Source: Acetofilamentum sp. (lineage in GTDB: Bacteria > Bacteroidota > Bacteroidia > Bacteroidales > JAFGXI01). From it: a DNA stretch of 11,726 nt. The stretch is from assembly GCA_020720565.1 (NCBI GenBank), contig DYOK01000073.1, positions 1 to 11,726 of the forward strand. The letters run 5' to 3'. How positions within the stretch are numbered: position 1 is the stretch's first letter; the number at the start of each line of letters is the position of its first letter. A program made the translations under genes and the position numbers. The notes under the pieces were generated by a model. That model saw only the letters and a program-made list of their open reading frames with translations, was not told the DNA's origin and searched no databases. Below are positions 6,308 to 11,726 of this stretch, in pieces.

Positions 6308-7228
6308 ATGCAAGAACGTTATAATTCGTACAGTCAATACATTCGAAATACTTTTGGACAGAGGGTACAAAAAATATCGGTCGATGGCGGTTTTACCTGT
6401 CCCAATCGAGATGGAAGCAAGGGGAGAGGAGGCTGTACCTATTGCAATAACCAAACTTTTAACCCAGCTTACACTTCGGCTCAAAAATCCATAACGCAAC
6501 AGTTAAACGAAGGGGTGGCTTTTTTTCAGAAAAAATACGAAGCCCAACTTTATCTGGCTTATTTTCAGGCTTACACCAATACCTACGATACCATCGAGCG
6601 TCTCGAGGCATTGTATCGCGAAGCACTCAGGCACGATAAAGTAATTGGTTTAGTCATATCTACTCGCCCCGATACCATCTCGCCTCAAGTTGTCGACTTG
6701 TTGCAAGAATTAGCAAAAGATTATTACATAGTTGTCGAAATTGGTATCGAATCTACACTTGATCGCAGTCTTGAACACATCAACCGCTGCCATACTTATC
6801 AAGATGTAATTGAGGCGTTTGATATACTTAAAAATAAAGGCATTCATTTGGGCGGTCATTTAATAATTGGACTGCAAGGCGAAACTGTAAACGACTTTAT
6901 TCGCCACGCAGAACAGATATCGCAACTACCTATCGAATTTCTTAAACTTCATCAATTGCAAATTATCAAAGGAACTGCGATGGCCAAAGCATACGAGGCT
7001 TCACCTGAACGTTTTAATTTGTTAGATGTAGAAACTTATGTTAATGTGGTTGTAAGTTTTGTTAAACACTTACGCCCCGATATTATTCTCGAGAGATTCT
7101 CATCAGAATCGCCAAAAGATTTATTAATTGCGCCCAATTGGGGTGGTTTAAAAAACTTTGAGATCACTGAGAAAATTAGAAAAGAAATGGAACATCAAAA
7201 TGTGTGGCAGGGATATTCTAGAACTTAG
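6308..7228 (+). CDS. Radical SAM protein, TIGR01212/YhcC family
   Basis: A 306-aa radical SAM enzyme of the TIGR01212 (E. coli YhcC-like) family, whose reaction is not established. The [4Fe-4S] cluster ligands are C31, C43 and C46 in FTCPNRDGSKGRGGCTYCNN, giving CX11CX2C spacing instead of the common CX3CX2C; this expanded spacing is diagnostic of the family and related Elp3-like enzymes. YNSYSQYIRNTFG (5-17), VISTRPDTI (116-124), VEIGIES (142-148) and GGHLIIGLQGET (187-198) are further family blocks in the expected order along the TIM-barrel. The ATG at 6308 must be the start or very near it, because the conserved YNSYS block begins at residue 5. Its promoter is not obvious, as the terminator of the transporter gene abuts it. 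Confidence 0.94.
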   Translation: MQERYNSYSQYIRNTFGQRVQKISVDGGFTCPNRDGSKGRGGCTYCNNQTFNPAYTSAQKSITQQLNEGVAFFQKKYEAQLYLAYFQAYTNTYDTIERLEALYREALRHDKVIGLVISTRPDTISPQVVDLLQELAKDYYIVVEIGIESTLDRSLEHINRCHTYQDVIEAFDILKNKGIHLGGHLIIGLQGETVNDFIRHAEQISQLPIEFLKLHQLQIIKGTAMAKAYEASPERFNLLDVETYVNVVVSFVKHLRPDIILERFSSESPKDLLIAPNWGGLKNFEITEKIRKEMEHQNVWQGYSRT

Positions 7229-7393
7229 AATCAGGCTATTAAATGTTGTTCCGTTACCTTTTTGTAAGAATTTAAAGATGGTTAAATGTGAGTTATATCA
7301 TTTATTATCAGTTAGTTTTGTGGTTTTGTATTGGTAATATTTTTTAAATCACTTTTTATTGCTTGTGAAGTATTAATATTTATTAACATTTTT

Positions 7394-7423
7394 TTGAAGT
7401 TTAATCATAATTGAGTAATTTTG
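7394..7423 (+). promoter_or_regulatory. Bacteroidota -33/-7 promoter for the lipoprotein-lipA operon
   Basis: TTG (7394-7396), 19 nt of spacer, then TAATTTTG (7416-7423) give both elements of the Bacteroidota primary promoter with the preferred spacing. Transcription would begin near 7430, leaving a leader of about 35 nt before the ATG at 7466. The region from 7229 to this point is an AT-rich gap of about 165 bp in which I find no gene or clear terminator. Confidence 0.75.
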
Positions 7424-7465
7424 TATCGATAAATTTTATAATACACTGAATTAATGCGTTTTGTC

Positions 7466-7597
7466 ATGAAAAAAAGAATTGCTTTATTAGCCTTATTGAC
7501 TTCACTTACTGTTCTCCTTTTAGATTCATGCAAAAGCACGTCTCAGTGTCCTGCGTACAGTCAAGCAGAAGTTGAACAAGTACAAACAAATGGATAA
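7466..7597 (+). CDS. 43-aa lipoprotein with CPAYS motif
   Basis: A very small gene. The protein starts MKKRIALLALLTSLTVLLLD and continues SCKSTSQCPAYSQAEVEQVQTNG. A charged start and hydrophobic core end in a lipobox-like LDSC, with C22 as the likely lipidated residue, leaving a mature peptide of only 22 residues that contains C28-PAYS. Small lipoproteins with a CPAY-type tail recur in Bacteroidota, but I know no function. An in-frame ATG at 7454 would add MRFV; the MKK start is the better signal peptide. A promoter lies 43 bases upstream. The gene ends with an 8-nt overlap (ATGGATAA) into the next gene, pointing to coupled translation with the beta protein and lipA. D20 inside the lipobox is slightly unusual. 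Confidence 0.75.
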   Translation: MKKRIALLALLTSLTVLLLDSCKSTSQCPAYSQAEVEQVQTNG

Positions 7598-8387
7598 TCG
7601 TTTTTACACGAACCTTTTTGTATTAAAAATAATTCAGTCAAGATGGATTCATTTCGTCTTGGCTTTTCTTATTGTAAATTCCTTAGATGCTCAATCAGAA
7701 TTAATAACCCAAGGGGATTATAATAGAGATTCTCGCTCGGTTGTTTTGTCGTTAAATTCAAATGGATTTTCTCTTGGAGGGCGATTAAGCAAGCGTAAAG
7801 ATGGGTTTCGCTCTCGACTTATCGATTTCGACTTTTCGTGGGTAAAGCATCCAAAAGAGATTAGAACATCAGGGGTATATTACCAAAACAAATATGTTTA
7901 TGGTAAACTTAACCAATTAATGACCACTCGTTTATCGTATGGACGACAAAAGGAGTTGTACGGCAAATTTGCCGACGGCGGAATTGCCATCCATTTTTAC
8001 TATACTGTGGGGCTTTCTGTAGCATGGCTTAAACCAGTATATTATGAGGTGCTCATTCCTTCTGGCGATATTTATAACACAGATATAGAAACTTATCCCG
8101 ATGGAAATATTCATTCACCTTACGATGTATATCAGGGTGCTCCTTTTTTCAAAGGTTTTGATAAAATGAGTTTTGCTTTTGGTGCAGTTATAAAAGGTGC
8201 ATTTAGCTTCGATGTTACCACCAAATACAAAGTGATTAATGCATTAGAAATTGGGGCAAGTGCCGAAGTATTTAATCGTAAACTTCCTTTAATGGCCGAC
8301 TATAAACACGAGCAATATTTGATTAGTTTATTTGTAGCCTATCGTTTTGGCAAAAAGATGGACCATGCAATAGTGATTCAAAATTAG
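7590..8387 (+). CDS. Outer-membrane-type beta protein of unknown function
   Basis: A 265-aa protein I recognise only as a conserved Bacteroidota type. A basic N-terminal stretch (1-19) leads into a hydrophobic signal segment (20-33) ending LDAQ, so cleavage near residue 35 is likely. The mature part consists of alternating polar and hydrophobic residues with many aromatics (for example VVLSLNSNGFSLGGRL, 51-66, and ISLFVAYRFGKK, 245-256), suggesting beta strands of a small outer-membrane barrel. I chose the ATG at 7590, which overlaps the lipoprotein stop; a TTG at 7572 is less likely. It lies 32 bp before lipA, so the three genes probably form one operon. A role with the lipoprotein, perhaps as an outer-membrane pair, is inference. 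Confidence 0.8.
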   Translation: MDNRFYTNLFVLKIIQSRWIHFVLAFLIVNSLDAQSELITQGDYNRDSRSVVLSLNSNGFSLGGRLSKRKDGFRSRLIDFDFSWVKHPKEIRTSGVYYQNKYVYGKLNQLMTTRLSYGRQKELYGKFADGGIAIHFYYTVGLSVAWLKPVYYEVLIPSGDIYNTDIETYPDGNIHSPYDVYQGAPFFKGFDKMSFAFGAVIKGAFSFDVTTKYKVINALEIGASAEVFNRKLPLMADYKHEQYLISLFVAYRFGKKMDHAIVIQN

Positions 8388-8419
8388 CCAACTGCTTTAA
8401 TTATTAATTTTACTACTCA

Positions 8420-9262
8420 ATGAAACGTACCATTGATCCCAATAAACCTAAAATTCAATTACCATTCGGTAAATCATACATTCAAACCAAGAATATTGTT
8501 AGAGCACACAATCTTCACACGATTTGCGAAAGTGGGAACTGTCCAAATCTGTCAGAGTGCTGGTCGTTAGGCACTGCCACATTGATGATATTAGGGAATA
8601 TTTGCACCAGATCGTGTAAATTTTGCTCTGTACCGACGGGCAAACCACTACCTCCAGACTTAGACGAACCACAACGAGTAGCCGATTCTGTCAAAATAAT
8701 GAAACTGAAACATGTGGTGCTAACATCGGTCGATCGCGACGACTTGTCAGACGCAGGTTCTGCTTTTTGGGCTGAAGTTATCAGAAAAGTATTTGAAGTG
8801 AATCCTCAAGTAACCATGGAAACATTAATCCCCGATTTTGATGCTAATCCATTATGGCTCGATAAAATAATCGAAGCAAAGCCTCATGTAGTTTCTCACA
8901 ATCTTGAGACCATTGAAAGATTAACACCTTCGATTAGAGTTAAAGCTAAATATCAAACCAGTTTAAAGACGCTAAAATATTTAGCCGATAGAGGTATCAC
9001 TACCAAATCTGGCATTATGCTGGGGCTAGGAGAAACAATCGAAGAACTCGACCCTTTAATGGATGACTTATTAGCCGTCAACTGTAAAATATTTACAATA
9101 GGTCAATATCTTCAATCCGATTCTAAAAATATTTCTGTGTCAAAATATTATTCTCCTGATGAATTCAAACAATTGGAAATAAAGGCATTAAATAAAGGTT
9201 TCTTAAAAGTTGAAAGTGGAGCGATGGTACGATCATCATATCATGCTGAAAAGCACGTTTAA
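8420..9262 (+). CDS. lipA: Lipoyl synthase LipA
   Basis: A 280-aa radical SAM enzyme that inserts two sulfur atoms into octanoyl groups on E2 and H proteins, making the lipoyl cofactor of pyruvate and 2-oxoglutarate dehydrogenases and the glycine cleavage system. Both iron-sulfur cluster motifs are present: the auxiliary (sacrificial) cluster in CESGNCPNLSEC (C36, C41, C47) and the radical SAM cluster in CTRSCKFC (C62, C66, C69). VLTSVDRDDLSDAG (100-113), HNLETI (155-160) and KSGIMLGLGET (196-206) are typical, and the C-terminal RSSYHA includes the serine that ligates the auxiliary cluster. Length and start are as expected. It is the last gene of the lipoprotein/beta protein operon; lipB, the usual pathway partner, is not in the window. 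Confidence 0.97.
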   Translation: MKRTIDPNKPKIQLPFGKSYIQTKNIVRAHNLHTICESGNCPNLSECWSLGTATLMILGNICTRSCKFCSVPTGKPLPPDLDEPQRVADSVKIMKLKHVVLTSVDRDDLSDAGSAFWAEVIRKVFEVNPQVTMETLIPDFDANPLWLDKIIEAKPHVVSHNLETIERLTPSIRVKAKYQTSLKTLKYLADRGITTKSGIMLGLGETIEELDPLMDDLLAVNCKIFTIGQYLQSDSKNISVSKYYSPDEFKQLEIKALNKGFLKVESGAMVRSSYHAEKHV

Positions 9263-9358
9263 TAAGCACGAATTTTTTTTTACTTGTAATATAAAATATT
9301 TGTATATTGCTCATTCGTAAAAAATGTTAAAAATAAAATTAATAGGGAAGCTATTCAT

Positions 9359-11726
9359 ATGAAAACTAAACATTTACTCTTTGGCTTTGCATTTGTAGCC
9401 CTTTCGGGTTTAGCCATAAATTGGTCATTATTTGATGCTCAACACAAGCAAGATGCTCAAATTAGTTATCACTCTAGGCCAAATTCGGCAAAGTTAAAAG
9501 CGGCAACAGCGAAACAGAGTCAAGAAAAAGCACCCTCGATTGCTGGCGCAGAAGCTTGGTTAGCTAAAATACGTGCTAATCCCAAAACTGGAACAATTAG
9601 TCAACAAGATATTGCTTTAGCACGCCAATCTTATGAGCAAATTCTGACTCGAGGCGAAAACTCTGGAGATATGAATTGGCAATTTATGGGCCCAGACGAT
9701 GTGGGGGGGAGAACCCGTGCATTCTTAATCGATAAAAAAGACAACAAAACACTCTGGGCTGGTGGTGTGGCTGGTGGACTTTGGAAATCGACAACCGATG
9801 GTTTGTCGTGGATTTCTGTGGGCTCACAGCAATTTAATAACCTCACCATTTCTGCAATAGCACAAGACGATGAAACCAAGTATATTTATGTGAGTACAGG
9901 TGAAAATTTTGCTTCAACTGCAGGGACTAATAATTACACAACAGGCTTTGTTGGTGGAGGAATATTTATATCTACCGATAACGGAATGACTTTTAGTGTA
10001 TTGCCAACGACTCAAACTCCTAATTTTGAGTATGTTAACGAAATGATTTTTGATCACGTTCATAATTGCATTTTAGCTGGTACAAACGCAGGGTTGTATA
10101 AATCTAATGACAATGGTGCGACATGGATTAATCAATACTATACTACTGATAATGTGACTGATATTAAGGTTGCCGAAAACGGTACAATAATATTTTCACT
10201 AGTTTCTTCAAATGTTAGTCGCGTATTTGTAGCTGTCGAAGGAAGTACAAGTGCTGTTTCTAAAGGAGCTCAATTCGAATCTCAATTTAATCGAATTGAA
10301 TTGGCTGTTGCCCCAAGTGATGCCAACATGATGTATGCATTATGCTCTTATTATGCGGGGACACAAAACAAATATTTTAATTTATACAAATCAATTGATG
10401 GAGGTTCTAATTGGATCTCTGTTATTACTCAACATTCTTCTTCTGTTGACTTGTTTAGAGCAAACTCTCAAGGTTATTATGATAACATTATTACTGTTTA
10501 TCCTGACGATGCTAACAAAGTGATTATGGGAGGTATTGATCTTTGGACATGGTCTCCCACTGATGGCTTTGAGCAGATTTCTTTTTGGCAAGAATGGGCA
10601 GGAACAAAGTATGTACACGCTGATCAGCATAATATTGTTTTTCATCCCGATTACGCAACCAATAAAACCATCTATTTTACAAATGATGGAGGAATTTTTA
10701 AGAGCAAAAACGCCGCTTCAACATTTACTGCTATGAACAAGAATTATGGGGTAACTCAATTCTATGCGATTGATTGTGGACCGAATGGTGAAATTTTAGG
10801 AGGAACGCAAGACAATGGATCGCCTTTTATAGATTTGCTACAACCAACTGATCCACAGTCTTCACGAGAAATTCTAGGAGGGGATGGGGGGTATTCAGCC
10901 ATTTCTGAGCTATATCCAGGTGCAGTGTTTGCTACAATTTACTTTTCTGAACTAACACGATCAAACGAAAATGGTGCTGATGCTACTATGCAACGTAATC
11001 CTTTTGATATTGTTGGAAATAAAGCTACATACAGTAATCTTAATCCTGGCGATGAATCAAATCCTTTCGTTTCCCCTATTGCTATGTGGGAAAGTTTTAA
11101 TAACTTGGAATCAAGAATTTATATTCCTTATGTTGTGGATACAATTATTAAGATTTTACCTAGCGGCGCTCCCGATACTATTGTTGAATTTAACGAGGGG
11201 TATACTTTTATTATTCCAAGCACTGTTGTTGAAAATAAAGCTTTCGAGTATAAAATTTCGGCACAGGATATTACAAATAACAATGGTTTACCTTATAGCG
11301 TTGGTGACACTTTGCCGATTAGAGAAAAATTTACTAACCTTTTAGCTATTGGTGGTAAGAATACAATATATTTTACTAGAGAAGGTCTTAATTTTAAAAA
11401 TGAGTATCCAAATTGGGATGCAGTTTCTGGACTATCAAAATTAGGATCAAGTATCGAAAGTATATACATTAATGGAAATATTGGAGTACAAAATGTCAAT
11501 TTCTTAAAATGGTCGAACGATGGTAAGCATCTTTATGCCATCACTAATGGTAGTGGGGGCTCTAGAGTGTTTAGATTTAGTGGTTTCGAAAGTGCCTACA
11601 GCTATTCGGGAAATACATACGATCAGATTGTTACAGAGTTAGATACAATTCAGAATATTTCCAGTACTAACATTACTTCTGTAACTCAAACATCTTCAAA
11701 TCCCGATGTATGGACTGTTAATTATA
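9359..11726 (+). CDS. Secreted BNR/Asp-box beta-propeller protein, 3' end missing
   Basis: An open frame of 789 codons from the ATG at 9359 to the window edge with no stop, so the gene is truncated on the right. A signal peptide (about 1-20, MKTKHLLFGFAFVALSGLAI) is followed by a linker and AEAWLAKIRANPKTGTI (64-80), then WQFMGPDDVGGRTRAF (107-122), the entry motif of Bacteroidota sortilin/VPS10-like propellers. Asp-box (SxDxGxxW) repeats occur at 144-151 (STTDGLSW), 205-212 (STDNGMTF), 249-256 (SNDNGATW) and 345-352 (SIDGGSNW), with a divergent TNDGG at 441-445. Such proteins are often large, surface-attached or secreted through the type IX system with a C-terminal sorting domain, which would lie beyond the window. 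Ligand or enzymatic role unknown; sialidase activity is not implied. Confidence 0.88.
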   Translation, partial: MKTKHLLFGFAFVALSGLAINWSLFDAQHKQDAQISYHSRPNSAKLKAATAKQSQEKAPSIAGAEAWLAKIRANPKTGTISQQDIALARQSYEQILTRGENSGDMNWQFMGPDDVGGRTRAFLIDKKDNKTLWAGGVAGGLWKSTTDGLSWISVGSQQFNNLTISAIAQDDETKYIYVSTGENFASTAGTNNYTTGFVGGGIFISTDNGMTFSVLPTTQTPNFEYVNEMIFDHVHNCILAGTNAGLYKSNDNGATWINQYYTTDNVTDIKVAENGTIIFSLVSSNVSRVFVAVEGSTSAVSKGAQFESQFNRIELAVAPSDANMMYALCSYYAGTQNKYFNLYKSIDGGSNWISVITQHSSSVDLFRANSQGYYDNIITVYPDDANKVIMGGIDLWTWSPTDGFEQISFWQEWAGTKYVHADQHNIVFHPDYATNKTIYFTNDGGIFKSKNAASTFTAMNKNYGVTQFYAIDCGPNGEILGGTQDNGSPFIDLLQPTDPQSSREILGGDGGYSAISELYPGAVFATIYFSELTRSNENGADATMQRNPFDIVGNKATYSNLNPGDESNPFVSPIAMWESFNNLESRIYIPYVVDTIIKILPSGAPDTIVEFNEGYTFIIPSTVVENKAFEYKISAQDITNNNGLPYSVGDTLPIREKFTNLLAIGGKNTIYFTREGLNFKNEYPNWDAVSGLSKLGSSIESIYINGNIGVQNVNFLKWSNDGKHLYAITNGSGGSRVFRFSGFESAYSYSGNTYDQIVTELDTIQNISSTNITSVTQTSSNPDVWTVNY

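Noticed and set aside
7215..7231. ATTCTA-gaact-TAGAAT hairpin at the radical SAM stop codon as a terminator
   Set aside because: The 6-bp AT-rich stem overlaps the stop codon and is not followed by a T tract.
9244..9281. lipA terminator from the two AAGCACG copies and the T-rich run
   Set aside because: The AAGCACG copies are direct, not inverted, repeats, and I find no stable stem before the T tract.
9284..9310. Promoter for the propeller gene (TTG 9284, AATATTTG or TATATTGC)
   Set aside because: Candidates have mismatched -7 boxes or spacings of 8-16 nt rather than about 19, so none is supportable in this very AT-rich gap.
10335..11345. Short frames on the plus strand inside the propeller gene (such as 10335-10523, 10536-10736 and 10971-11345)
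   Set aside because: They are out-of-frame readings of the continuous 9359-11726 coding frame, rich in Leu/Ile with no recognisable domain.

Overview
The window is about 11.7 kb of AT-rich chromosome from a member of the Bacteroidota, probably a free-living Flavobacteriales/Cytophagales-type lineage. Evidence is threefold. Several genes are preceded by the Bacteroidota -7 promoter box TAnnTTTG, once with a TTG box at exactly 19 nt, and start codons lack Shine-Dalgarno sequences. The DUF4159 protein, the CPAYS-type mini-lipoprotein and the BNR secreted protein are of types typical of the phylum. The content is mostly conserved or housekeeping. I see no phage, IS element, CRISPR array, rRNA or tRNA.

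Layout: (1) 1-146, the C-terminal end of a HigA/XRE-like helix-turn-helix protein. (2) 302-3059 on the minus strand, a tightly coupled three-gene operon, read right to left: YfcE-type metallophosphoesterase, membrane GT2 glycosyltransferase, OppC/DppC-type ABC permease. The junctions are TAATG (1-nt overlap) and ATGA (4-nt overlap). (3) Transcribed divergently from it, rsmE (16S rRNA m3U1498 methyltransferase), then a DUF4159 exported protein. (4) A POT-family peptide/proton symporter with its own promoter and a strong intrinsic terminator, followed at once by a YhcC-like radical SAM gene. (5) A promoter with both boxes driving a 43-aa lipoprotein, an outer-membrane-type beta protein and lipA (lipoyl synthase), all on the plus strand. 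(6) From 9359 to the right edge, the first 789 codons of a large secreted beta-propeller protein with Asp-box (BNR) repeats, cut by the window end and probably a type IX secretion substrate.

The most unusual non-coding feature is a ~60-bp repeat present twice. One copy lies 14 nt after the permease stop on the minus strand, the other one base after the rsmE stop on the plus strand. Both copies have the same orientation relative to the gene they follow, so they form an inverted pair around the 302-3837 block. The other point worth attention is the 43-aa lipoprotein whose stop overlaps the start of the beta protein in the lipA operon. I found no convincing new defence or mobile system.
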